Of a DNA stretch of 28,552 bases, positions 15,452 to 23,727 are shown piece after piece. This stretch comes from Bacillota bacterium (GTDB lineage Bacteria > Bacillota > Clostridia > Lachnospirales > Lachnospiraceae), in the NCBI GenBank assembly GCA_023436225.1, contig JAEZKA010000064.1, positions 1 to 28,552 on the forward strand, read 5' to 3'. The translations under genes and the position numbers were made by a program. The notes under the pieces were generated by a model. The model had not been told where the DNA came from, ran no database searches, and saw nothing but the letters and a program-made list of their open reading frames with translations. Numbering within the stretch: the stretch's first letter is position 1; every line of letters starts with the position of its first letter.

Positions 15452-15808
15452 GTGGTCATCAAACGAGGAGATATTTTTTACGCTGATTTACGGCCGGTGG
15501 TAGGATCTGAGCAAGGCGGTGTCAGACCTGTACTAATCATTCAGAATGATACTGGCAATAAACATAGTCCTACTGTAATATGTGCAGCAATTACATCAAA
15601 AATGAATAAAGCAAAGCTTCCCACTCATGTGGAGCTTGATGCAGAAAAATACGGAATTGTAAAGGATTCGGTTATACTATTGGAACAGGTTCGAACAATT
15701 GATAAATCAAGATTAAAAGAGAAGGTATGTCATTTGGACCGGGATGTATTAAAGAAAATAGATAGAGCGCTAATCATCAGTTTTTCTTTAGATACATATT
15801 TTAGATAA
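15452..15808 (+). CDS. mazF: MazF/PemK (NdoA-like) endoribonuclease toxin, no antitoxin visible
   Basis: The 118-residue product aligns throughout with B. subtilis NdoA (EndoA), a ribosome-independent RNase that cuts specific short RNA sequences. It shows KRGDIFYADL, the SEQGGVRPVLIIQND block, the PTVICAAITS strand with the catalytic Thr/Ser region, KLPTHVEL and SVILLEQVRTIDK. Two GTG starts are possible; 15452 gives the NdoA-like beginning V-V-I-K-R-G-D, with GGAG 10 bases upstream, while the one at 15443 leaves only one base after GGAG. In B. subtilis an antitoxin gene sits between alr and ndoA; here the 144 bp gap has no frame long enough for one. A perfect terminator follows. Confidence 0.92.
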   Translation: MVIKRGDIFYADLRPVVGSEQGGVRPVLIIQNDTGNKHSPTVICAAITSKMNKAKLPTHVELDAEKYGIVKDSVILLEQVRTIDKSRLKEKVCHLDRDVLKKIDRALIISFSLDTYFR

Positions 15809-15811
15809 TAC

Positions 15812-15842
15812 AAAAGGGAACCCATGCGGGTTCCCTTTTGTT
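15812..15842 (+). terminator. Perfect terminator after mazF
   Basis: A 12-bp perfect stem (AAAAGGGAACCC with GGGTTCCCTTTT) and a 4-base loop, its T-run formed by the end of the right arm. The symmetric A and T ends let it work in both directions. Confidence 0.9.
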
Positions 15843-16046
15843 ATACAGCAGGGGAGCTGTATAACTATAGCGTATAATAGGGTGGGAGTAGAAAGTGTTT
15901 TATCACTGTCTATGAATATAATTATATAAGCCAAATGTGTTCACATTGTGACGATTTTATAAAATTTAGCTAAAAAAGTGAAACAAAGTATGAAATAAAT
16001 ACAAAGAATACCGAAAGAAGCAAAACGGGATGGTATACTATGGGAC
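15843..16046 (+). other. Non-coding segment upstream of an unassigned terminator (possible small RNA)
   Basis: No supported open reading frame. It begins with a perfect TTATACAGC/GCTGTATAA hairpin (15841-15864) and then a TATAAT (15873-15878) that has no good -35 box. It ends at the strong hairpin at 16047-16077, which is not needed by mazF because mazF has its own terminator. A short transcript of about 150-200 nt ending there is possible, but no promoter is convincing. Confidence 0.3.
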
Positions 16047-16080
16047 AAAAAAGAAGCCTTTATCAGGCTTCTTTTTTGTT
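16047..16080 (+). terminator. Perfect hairpin terminator with no assigned gene
   Basis: A 13-bp perfect stem from six A plus GAAGCCT to AGGCTTC plus six T, with a 5-base loop. It can work on both strands. Confidence 0.8.
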
Positions 16081-16085
16081 CTAGC

Positions 16086-16118
16086 CAATAGAAAGCCTAC
16101 TCGGTAGGCTTTCTATTG
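16086..16118. repeat. Perfect 15-bp inverted repeat
   Basis: The arms CAATAGAAAGCCTAC and GTAGGCTTTCTATTG form a perfect stem around a 3-base TCG loop, 8 bases after the preceding terminator. It lacks a T-run. It shares the core GAAAGCCT/AGGCTTTC with the neighbouring hairpin (GAAGCCT/AGGCTTC), as if one were derived from the other. Confidence 0.6.
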
Positions 16119-16431
16119 TATATTTATAATGTAGGGAGGAGGAGAGTGAAAATTAATATAATCACTTTCTAGTTTATAGTATAAATGGTAGATATGATAT
16201 AAATATGGATAGAATAAAGACTTTTTGTGAACAAAGTGGTACATAAATATGGCAGATTTACATGGTACAATCCAATATGATTTGCTTGCTATAATTTTGT
16301 TTATTGTGTAATATTAAAGTAATAAAGTATATTATTTACAAAATATTTAGGAAGTCCGCCCATTAAAGCAGACATCTTACAAACAAAAATTTGTGGGGAG
16401 AACGGTTGAAAAAAGGACCGGGTCATAATTT
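16119..16431 (+). other. AT-rich upstream region of the sensor kinase gene
   Basis: About 310 bp with no gene. A TATAAT at 16290-16295 and TTGTTT/TAATAA or TTGTGT/TATATT pairs downstream are weak promoter candidates for the kinase operon. The 7-mer TGGTACA occurs twice as a direct repeat (16237-16243 and 16263-16269), a layout that could suit an AraC-type regulator, but this is weak. Confidence 0.35.
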
Positions 16432-18243
16432 ATGAAAAAAATATATTTTAATAATTTAAATATCAGAAGAAAACTACTTCTTCTATATACCTTTGGTGTG
16501 CTCCTTCCGATTATTCTCACGGATGCAATCATTTTGTATACAGTTAACGTAAATTACAATGAAAGCCAGATGAGAGATCTCAGGCATGCCATTGAACGTG
16601 TGGAATATAATATAGGAAAAAATATCGAGGCATGTACACTTTTCACAAATAACATGTATACGGACAACATGTTGGATAAGTTTTTGAATAAGAAATACTC
16701 CACCTATAACGACTACTATGATGAATACAACAAGCTATTGGATAATAATAGTCTAAGCTACAATTATAATGCGGGATTATTATATAAGATAGAGATATTC
16801 GTCGACAATGACACGATGATTGGCGGAGGTAAGATTTCTACTATAAAATCGGTTGAGGATACTTTATGGTATAAGGAATATGAAAAAAGTGGGAAGGATA
16901 TATTTCTGATTGCATATTATGATGAGGCGAAGAAGTTCATTCCAGGAAGCGGTTCCTGCCGTACCATCAGCATTATACGAAGACTTGATAATTTCGGTTC
17001 CGGGAGTATTGAAAAATTATTAAAGATTGATATTGATTATAATGTCCTGTTGATGCATGTGTTAAATGAGAAAATAGAAGGTACAATTTATGTAAGAAAC
17101 AGTGATTATATTCTATTTTCAAATCTTCCGAACACCGGTGGAATGAAGGTTTTTGAAGCTGCTGACAGCACTGGAGATAGTAAACCGACAATCAGCAGAT
17201 TCTTTGATAGTGGTAATCAGGAATGGGAAATTCTTGTTTATGCGAAGGAAACTCCATTTTGGGATGTACTGATCCAGAACAAAGGACTCCTTTACTTAGT
17301 TATTTTGGATATTTTTATACCAACACTTCTTATTTATATGATCGGTAAATCAATCTCACACCGGCTGACGGTAGTATCAGCATACCTTGGCAAGGTGGAA
17401 AATGAGCAATTTGAGGTAATTGATTGCAATGAAGGAGAGGATGAGATCGGAAAGGTAATCAGAAGCTATAATATGATGGTCATTCGTATGAAGGAATTGA
17501 TTGAGGTGGTATTTAAGGGTAATGCGGAGAAACAGGCATTGGAGCTCTCGAAGAAACAAGCCGAGCTACAGGCAATTCAAAGTCAGGTAAATCCTCATTT
17601 CTTATTCAATACCTTGGAGACGATACGAATGAGAAGTCTGATTAAGGAAGAGGAGGAAACTGCAAATATAATCGGAGAGCTTGCGATTCTCTTTCGAAAA
17701 AGCATGACTTGGGGAAATGATTGCATCACCATAGATGAAGAGATGAATTTTATTGAGAAATACATAAATATTCAGAAGTATCGATATGGAGATAAGATAA
17801 AATTCTATCATTATATTATGCCGGAATGTAGAACCTATCGGATTCCGAAGCTTGCTATCAGCAGCTTTGTAGAGAATGCCTTCGTACATGGTCTTGAAGC
17901 GATGGAGAAGGATGGGGTTCTATCCTTAAATATTACGAAAAATGAAGAAAATCTGTTTATTGAGATTTCGGATAATGGAAAAGGTTTTGAGGATAGGAGG
18001 CTGGAGGAGATCCGCAATATGATTGCATATGCGGATCATAAGATGCTAAGTGAGTCCAAGAGCACCGGAATGCTGAACGCATATCTGCGATTGAAGATGC
18101 ATTTTGATAACCAGATTGTATTTGATATAGACAGTAAGACAGAAGATGGTACCGATATTATAATTCAGATACCGCTGAAGGCTGTAGAGGATTTAGCGAA
18201 AGGCGGAAAAGTGAAGGAAAGCACAGGAGGATACCTTGTATGA
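16432..18243 (+). CDS. Sensor histidine kinase, YesM-like (LytS/HisKA_2-type, PF06580)
   Basis: This membrane sensor of 603 residues has a first transmembrane helix at about 14-38, a large extracellular region (about 40-280) of the Cache-like kind, a second transmembrane helix at about 286-304 and a HAMP segment to about 358. A coiled linker leads to the kinase region with the phosphorylated histidine in NPHFLFNTLE (His389). The ATP domain has ENAFVHG (481-487) and DNGKGF (514-519). Its stop overlaps the start of the regulator by 4 bp, so the two are translationally coupled. Such pairs usually switch on the adjacent sugar or oligosaccharide importer. The ATG at 16432 lacks a strong ribosome site, so the start is moderately sure. 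Confidence 0.93.
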   Translation: MKKIYFNNLNIRRKLLLLYTFGVLLPIILTDAIILYTVNVNYNESQMRDLRHAIERVEYNIGKNIEACTLFTNNMYTDNMLDKFLNKKYSTYNDYYDEYNKLLDNNSLSYNYNAGLLYKIEIFVDNDTMIGGGKISTIKSVEDTLWYKEYEKSGKDIFLIAYYDEAKKFIPGSGSCRTISIIRRLDNFGSGSIEKLLKIDIDYNVLLMHVLNEKIEGTIYVRNSDYILFSNLPNTGGMKVFEAADSTGDSKPTISRFFDSGNQEWEILVYAKETPFWDVLIQNKGLLYLVILDIFIPTLLIYMIGKSISHRLTVVSAYLGKVENEQFEVIDCNEGEDEIGKVIRSYNMMVIRMKELIEVVFKGNAEKQALELSKKQAELQAIQSQVNPHFLFNTLETIRMRSLIKEEEETANIIGELAILFRKSMTWGNDCITIDEEMNFIEKYINIQKYRYGDKIKFYHYIMPECRTYRIPKLAISSFVENAFVHGLEAMEKDGVLSLNITKNEENLFIEISDNGKGFEDRRLEEIRNMIAYADHKMLSESKSTGMLNAYLRLKMHFDNQIVFDIDSKTEDGTDIIIQIPLKAVEDLAKGGKVKESTGGYLV

Positions 18244-19844
18244 TAAAAGTTATGATTGCCGATGATGAACCCTTTATTCGACAAGGACTCAGGATACTGA
18301 TTAACTGGGAGCAGTATGGGTTTGAAATATGTGGGGAGGCCGCCAACGGAAAAGAAGCTCTAGAACTCATGAGAGAATCGGAATTCGATTTGATTATTAC
18401 TGACATCAGGATGCCGAATATGGGGGGATTAGATCTAATTGAATATACCTGGGAGCACATATCAAGGCATACAAGGTTTATCATCCTGAGCGGTTTCTAT
18501 GAATTCGAATATGCAAGAAAAGCGATCAAATTCGGAGTTGTAGATTATGTTTTGAAGCCGGTACAGAAGGAAGAATTGATACGTGCCTTGGATAATTATA
18601 AGGAGCAATATTTTAAGAAGATGGCAGAGAGAAAGAAGCTGGAATATTCGGATAAACTAGTATTTGACCGACATCTAGCATATCTGATATCGGATAATTA
18701 TGATGAGGAAAATCTTGAATATGTGAGGGCTGCAATATCCGACAGTAAGGATGTAAGATATATCAGCATCGAATATGATCCTTCTGAGCCAAAGTTCAAG
18801 GCTCTTACTAAGGAAGGAAAGATAAGGGTTAAGAACGAACTATATGATGCACTTCGAGCTCACCTAGGTGATCACTGGTATCATGCTTATATGGAAACTC
18901 ACCCTTATGAAGAGAGATATGGCGTTGGTTTCCTCTTTGCAAAAAGTTTTGCAGAAGAAGCGGGAATCAGAGAGAGAGACTATATTCAAAAGCTATACAT
19001 TCGATTAACCAGCTCGGTATCCTACAAATTAACGATATACATAGGCCAGAAGGTAGAAGACATCAGCCAACTTTCCGAATCCTATAAATCTGTGACGATA
19101 GCCCGGACCTTTCAGTTGTTTTCCAAGGAAAAGGACATTGCCTATTATGATGAGATAGAGAGAAAGCAAAGCACCAATCGACATCCGATTGATAAGGAAA
19201 CGATGGATGAGCTGATAAGATCCATTGAGGAAAATGATGTCGCTGAGATTGAAACGAAGATTGAAGCGGTGTATGAACATTTTAAAGAGCTTGCTACAGA
19301 ACCAGATATTATTAAGATTAATCTGGATTATTTGCTATTTAATCTGATTAGCTTAGCGAAGGATTTGGATGCAGAATTCGATCAACAGGAGATTTATCGT
19401 ATGATTAGCCAAGGCGGTTATGAACAAATTGCCGTCAGAGGCAGTGTGAAGCATTTTAAAAATTTTGCCTTGGAATTCTCTGACTATCTTCTGGAAATAA
19501 GACGGCATGCCCTTGGAGGAGTTTTGACCGAGATTGAGAAGGAGATAACCGAGCATTATATGGATAACCTAAGCTTGAAATCCCTAAGTGAAAAATATTA
19601 CATTAACAGTGCATATCTGGGCCAGATATTCAAAAGACAATTCGGCAGCTCCTTCAAGGACTATCTAAATAATTACCGTATCGACCGCGCTGCAGAGCTT
19701 TTAATTCGATCGGATGAAAAAGTATATCTAATTGCTAGCGAGGTAGGATTTAAGAATACCGATTATTTCATCTCAAAATTTGTGCAAATCAAGGGTATTA
19801 CACCTTTACAATATCGAAAACAATTCCTGTATAAAAATAGTTGA
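18240..19844 (+). CDS. Response regulator, YesN-like, with AraC-type DNA-binding domain
   Basis: The 534-residue partner of the kinase. The receiver domain spans about 1-120: acidic Asp8-Asp9, phospho-acceptor Asp55 in ITDIRMPN, the Ser near 82 and the Lys of VLKPV near 106. A long middle region (about 125-425) of uncharacterised helical character follows, as is normal for YesN proteins. The AraC double helix-turn-helix occupies about 430-534 (LKSLSEKYYINSAYLGQIFKRQFG and the second helix pair ending GITPLQYRKQF). The start overlaps the kinase stop in an ATGA. The transporter gene begins about 200 bp downstream behind its own promoter, the likely target. Confidence 0.94.
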   Translation: MIKVMIADDEPFIRQGLRILINWEQYGFEICGEAANGKEALELMRESEFDLIITDIRMPNMGGLDLIEYTWEHISRHTRFIILSGFYEFEYARKAIKFGVVDYVLKPVQKEELIRALDNYKEQYFKKMAERKKLEYSDKLVFDRHLAYLISDNYDEENLEYVRAAISDSKDVRYISIEYDPSEPKFKALTKEGKIRVKNELYDALRAHLGDHWYHAYMETHPYEERYGVGFLFAKSFAEEAGIRERDYIQKLYIRLTSSVSYKLTIYIGQKVEDISQLSESYKSVTIARTFQLFSKEKDIAYYDEIERKQSTNRHPIDKETMDELIRSIEENDVAEIETKIEAVYEHFKELATEPDIIKINLDYLLFNLISLAKDLDAEFDQQEIYRMISQGGYEQIAVRGSVKHFKNFALEFSDYLLEIRRHALGGVLTEIEKEITEHYMDNLSLKSLSEKYYINSAYLGQIFKRQFGSSFKDYLNNYRIDRAAELLIRSDEKVYLIASEVGFKNTDYFISKFVQIKGITPLQYRKQFLYKNS

Positions 19845-19935
19845 CAAACATTATGCAATATGTACAAAAAGATAAATAAAATAATCCCAAAATTAATGAA
19901 ATATAATTATTAGTATTTTGACTATACTTTGTAAG

Positions 19936-19964
19936 TTGAGAAAAATGCATATAAATGCTATAAT
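19936..19964 (+). promoter_or_regulatory. Promoter of the solute-binding protein operon
   Basis: TTGAGA (19936-19941), a 17-base spacer and a perfect TATAAT (19959-19964). The leader is about 70 nt. Upstream, ACATTATGCAATATGT (19848-19863) is a 12-of-16 palindrome that could bind a regulator; this part is weak. Confidence 0.65.
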
Positions 19965-20041
19965 TTATTCAACTGATAAATGCAAATTGAATGAATGAAT
20001 ACAATTGGTATTTACAGTAATAAAGTATAGGGAGGACCAAT

Positions 20042-21775
20042 ATGAAAAAAATCAAAACCTTGATTGCTGTGCTTATGGTGATCACAATGTTTGGAGCTCT
20101 ATTCGTAGGTTGTAAGAAAGAGGAACCTGTAGCGGAAGATAAGGGCACAACAACGGAACAGCCAGCTGCTACAAAAGAAGCTGAAAGCACAGAAAGTGAA
20201 CCAAAAGAGATTAAGATGTTTACAATGTTCAATGCTGTTCCTGGAACAGAAGTACCGGATGACAACCGCCTTATCAAGAAAATTGCTGAGAAAACCGGCG
20301 CATGGGCAAAAATCACTTGGTTAACAGGTCAGACCGCAGACGAGAGAATCGGTGTTATGGTTGCGGGTGGCGATTATCCCGATTTTATTACCGGTGCAAC
20401 AGGAACTGCAGCGTTATTAGAAGCAGGCGCTTTAATTCCGATAGATGAGTACTGGGATGCTTATCCGAATATTAAGAACTACTTATCTGAGTCCGACTGG
20501 AATAAGGTTAGAGATGAAGATGGACACATCTATATAGTTCCTCAGTTTGGTATTATTCAAGGTAAAGATGCGGCTACCTATCATTGGGACGAAGCTTTCT
20601 GGATTCAGAAGGATGTTCTGATCTGGGCTAACTATCCTAAGATTACCACAATGGATCAGTATTTTGATACTATTAAGGCATACATGGAAGCGAATCCTAC
20701 CACAGCAGACGGACAGCAGACCGTTGGTTTCACTATGAGTACTGAGGACTGGAGATACTTCGGTGTTGAGAACCCTCCGTATTTCTTAATGGGTTACCCG
20801 AACGACGGTGCTTGTATCGTAGATCCTGAGACAGAGACAGCAATTGATTACAATACATTACCGGAAGCAAAGACCTATTATCAGAGAATTAATAAAGCTT
20901 TTAACGAAGGCTTAGTACATCCTGAGACATTTACTATGTCCTACGATCAATATATTGCATTATTATCCACAGGTAGAGTATGTGGTACCTTAGACCAGTT
21001 ATGGAACTTCAACACTGCAAATGAAGCGTTAGTAACACAGGGATTAGTTGGTAAGACTTATGTTCCGTTGCCGATCTCCTATTCAGGTGATGGCGTTCAG
21101 CAGTGGCACAGTCCTTCTGCTCTTGACGTATCCAATGGTTTGGCTGTTACAACCAGCTGTAAGGACGTTCCTGGTGCATTACAGTTTATGAATGATCTTC
21201 TATCTCCTGAGATTATGACCTTAAGATATTGGGGTGAAGAAGGCGTAGATTACATGGTTGGCGATGATGGCGTTTTCTATAAAACAGAAGAGCAGAGAGC
21301 AAATTACAATAATCAGGACTATGTAACTGATAATTTAGTAAATCAGGCATATGCTTACTTCCCTCATTATGAAGGTATGCTTGCAGACGGTAAGAATGCA
21401 CAGGATCCTAGGAACCAGCCGAATGAGTTCTACGATGGCTTATTCGATGTTGAGAAGAAGCTTCTGGATGGTTATGGCTACAAGACCTTCCTTGATTTCT
21501 TAGGTGAGACCAAGACGAGTAATGATCCTTGGTATCCGATGTGGTCCTTCTCAAACAACTGGACTGCTGATACTCCGGAAGGTCAGGCTAAGAATAAGAT
21601 TACTGAACTGAAGCATTCCTGGCTTCCTAAGGCAATGATGGCACCCGAGGCAGAATTTGATGCGATCTGGGATGAATATCAGGGAGTTTATAAAGATGAA
21701 GTAGATATTGATGCATATCTGGATGCATTAACAGAAGAGATCCAGAGAAGAGCAGCAGTTGCACGTGGTGAATAA
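20042..21775 (+). CDS. Extracellular solute-binding lipoprotein of an ABC importer (LipO/LplA-like)
   Basis: This 577-residue receptor begins with a lipoprotein signal peptide (MKKIK, a hydrophobic core and the lipobox L-F-V-G-C, with lipid-modified Cys24), then an acidic, Thr/Glu-rich tether of about 30 residues. The folded part resembles long family-1 carbohydrate-binding proteins such as B. subtilis LplA and YtcQ. It would be anchored outside the membrane and deliver ligand to the two permeases encoded next. The ligand cannot be named: no glycosidase or catabolic gene is nearby; an oligosaccharide is likely from family habits. A GGGAGGACC ribosome site precedes the ATG. Codon use seems optimised, suggesting high expression. 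Confidence 0.92.
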   Translation: MKKIKTLIAVLMVITMFGALFVGCKKEEPVAEDKGTTTEQPAATKEAESTESEPKEIKMFTMFNAVPGTEVPDDNRLIKKIAEKTGAWAKITWLTGQTADERIGVMVAGGDYPDFITGATGTAALLEAGALIPIDEYWDAYPNIKNYLSESDWNKVRDEDGHIYIVPQFGIIQGKDAATYHWDEAFWIQKDVLIWANYPKITTMDQYFDTIKAYMEANPTTADGQQTVGFTMSTEDWRYFGVENPPYFLMGYPNDGACIVDPETETAIDYNTLPEAKTYYQRINKAFNEGLVHPETFTMSYDQYIALLSTGRVCGTLDQLWNFNTANEALVTQGLVGKTYVPLPISYSGDGVQQWHSPSALDVSNGLAVTTSCKDVPGALQFMNDLLSPEIMTLRYWGEEGVDYMVGDDGVFYKTEEQRANYNNQDYVTDNLVNQAYAYFPHYEGMLADGKNAQDPRNQPNEFYDGLFDVEKKLLDGYGYKTFLDFLGETKTSNDPWYPMWSFSNNWTADTPEGQAKNKITELKHSWLPKAMMAPEAEFDAIWDEYQGVYKDEVDIDAYLDALTEEIQRRAAVARGE

Positions 21776-21804
21776 TAATAATTTAGCTAAGTAAAGTACT
21801 ATAC

Positions 21805-21835
21805 GGGGTGTCTTAAACTACTTTTAAGGCACCCC
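21805..21835 (+). terminator. Hairpin between the binding-protein and permease genes
   Basis: GGGGTGTCTTAA and TTAAGGCACCCC pair over 12 bp with one G-U, around a 7-base loop. The following ATTATTAAAG is not a T-run, so it is likely a partial terminator or 3'-end stabiliser that leaves more binding-protein mRNA than permease mRNA. Confidence 0.6.
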
Positions 21836-22083
21836 ATTATTAAAGACGATAACATTCATTTATCATGTATTAAGACGAATAATACTATATAAATGTGCGG
21901 AGATAAGAAGTATATGCCGCTAAGAATTATTATTATGACTAAGCTTTCGGACATAAACGGCAGTACCATATACCGTAGATTTATGTATTCTTATATACTG
22001 GATTGATCATAGGTTAAGTGGGTGAACTGGGAAATAGCACCCTACATAAAATATTCGAAAAGAGTAGGACTGGAGGCACATGT
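21836..22083 (+). other. Spacer between the binding-protein and permease genes
   Basis: About 250 bp of AT-rich sequence. Apart from scattered short complementary pieces (for example GCCG/CGGC near 21920 and 21960) I see no gene. A promoter for the permeases could lie here, but no pair of boxes convinces me. Confidence 0.35.
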
Positions 22084-23712
22084 ATGCAAAAGCGCAAACC
22101 TTATTATATCATATTAGCTATTCTTTGCTTTGCATCTATCCTTAATTTATTTCTTCCATATCTTGAGCTTCCGGAGAGAAAGCTGTCAAGTGATGGCATC
22201 GTATTAGATGCAGAACAGGCTGCGCTGAATAGCAATCTTATAAAACGAATAGCTAAGGATTCTGGTTTGACCCGAAAGGAAGTTACAAATGTCGCAAAGG
22301 ATATCTTAAAAGGTAAGGACTTTGAGAAAATAGTTGAGGATCTGACTGAGGATGAGTACTATATCGTTGATATCGTTACAGCAGAATTGGATAAGAAAAT
22401 CACTGATATTAAGTCAATTGAGTACTTTAACAAAACCGATTATAATTTTTTTGGTATGATTAAGTTATCGATCTCTATAATAAAGCACCTTGATCAGGAT
22501 ATCATTGATTCTATCCTTATTATTATAACATTGATTTTAGCGATACTGTTACCGCTGATCTCGGCTATTTATATGTTGATTACAAAGGGATCCAAGAATT
22601 ATGGCTTTGTAAGAAAGATATCAATCGCTACAATGTTTTTAACCTTGATTGGTATGATCAGCTCGAACTCCATCAGTATCGGAGCATTACAGGTGGAGAA
22701 ATTTTATACAAAGAACTGGGGTATCGGTTTCTTCGTGATCTTAATCACCCAGCTTATGGTATTGGTGGTTACTACGATTGCTTCTTATCATGAGCAGGTT
22801 ACAGGCTTCGTAACCTGGAGAATGATTGTCAGACAAAAGCAGTTAATATTTATGGCAATCCCTTTCATAGTTTATGCCTTCATCTTTAATTACTATCCAC
22901 TAGCAGGATGGACTATGGCATTCCAGAAGTTTAAGCCAGCCGCTGCAGAGCAGATGTGGATCGCGTGGGAGAAGTTTGAATTTTTGTTTAGCAGCAGTTT
23001 GTTCTTAACTGTATTTCGTAATACAGTTGCTATGAGTGTTATAAATTTGATTTTCAGCTTTTCATTTGCAATCATTTTTGCTTTATTATTAAATGAAGTA
23101 AAAAATGTTATGGGAAAGAAAATTGTTCAGACGGTATCCTATCTTCCCCATTTCCTATCTTGGATTATCGTTGCCGGTATTGTGAAAGATGTTTTATCCA
23201 TGGAGACTGGTATTATCAATGATGTTTTAATGAGGCTGAATTTGATTGATACTCCAATAAACTATTTTGCTGATCCGAAGTACTTCTGGTGGATTATCGG
23301 CTTTGCTGTTGTCTGGAAGGAAACCGGATGGAATAGTATTATATATCTGGCTACAATGACCTCTATCAATCCTGATTTGTATGAAGCTGCTTCTATCGAT
23401 GGTGCTGGAAGACTTCGTAAAATGCTACATATTACATTACCCGGTATCAGATCTACTATTTTCGTTCTATTGATTATCAATCTAGGTATGATCATGAACT
23501 CCGGTTTTGAGGCTCAGTACTTATTAGGTGGCGATTTGAATAGAGCGACTTCCTATGTTATTGATGTATTTGTTCTTGATTATTCTTTTGGTGCCGGTAT
23601 TGATTTCTCGCTTGGTACGGCAGCAGGTATCTTTAGGAGTCTAATAAGTATCCTGTTAATATTCGTCGCTAACCGTGCTGCTAAGTCTGCCGGTCAAGAG
23701 CGATTATTCTAG
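22084..23712 (+). CDS. ABC importer permease with a long N-terminal membrane extension (LplB/YtcP-like core)
   Basis: The last ~290 of 542 residues are a standard MetI-type permease of the carbohydrate family, from the entry helix at about 255 to the end, with the ATPase-coupling EAA loop at 434-455 (EAASIDGAG then ITLPG). Before it lies an unusual extension of about 250 residues: a transmembrane helix (7-25), a charged, helical, probably extracellular stretch (30-140), and three more transmembrane helices (about 141-166, 180-200, 212-233). Family members usually have about 300 residues. The ATG at 22084 has GGAGG 7 bases upstream; the frame continues upstream to 22018 without a ribosome site. 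The next gene follows after 15 bp. Confidence 0.88.
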   Translation: MQKRKPYYIILAILCFASILNLFLPYLELPERKLSSDGIVLDAEQAALNSNLIKRIAKDSGLTRKEVTNVAKDILKGKDFEKIVEDLTEDEYYIVDIVTAELDKKITDIKSIEYFNKTDYNFFGMIKLSISIIKHLDQDIIDSILIIITLILAILLPLISAIYMLITKGSKNYGFVRKISIATMFLTLIGMISSNSISIGALQVEKFYTKNWGIGFFVILITQLMVLVVTTIASYHEQVTGFVTWRMIVRQKQLIFMAIPFIVYAFIFNYYPLAGWTMAFQKFKPAAAEQMWIAWEKFEFLFSSSLFLTVFRNTVAMSVINLIFSFSFAIIFALLLNEVKNVMGKKIVQTVSYLPHFLSWIIVAGIVKDVLSMETGIINDVLMRLNLIDTPINYFADPKYFWWIIGFAVVWKETGWNSIIYLATMTSINPDLYEAASIDGAGRLRKMLHITLPGIRSTIFVLLIINLGMIMNSGFEAQYLLGGDLNRATSYVIDVFVLDYSFGAGIDFSLGTAAGIFRSLISILLIFVANRAAKSAGQERLF

Positions 23713-23727
23713 GAGGAGGGATTAGGA

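Noticed and set aside
15873..15878. TATAAT as the promoter of a small RNA
   Set aside because: No -35 box at 15-19 bases upstream and no extended -10; in AT-rich DNA a bare TATAAT is weak evidence.
15843..16046. Riboswitch such as a c-di-GMP type in the gap before the kinase
   Set aside because: I could not find the conserved core of any class I know; only hairpins and AT-rich sequence.
16237..16269. Direct repeat TGGTACA as the binding site of the AraC-type regulator
   Set aside because: Only a 7-mer, and it does not recur at the transporter promoter, the most likely target.
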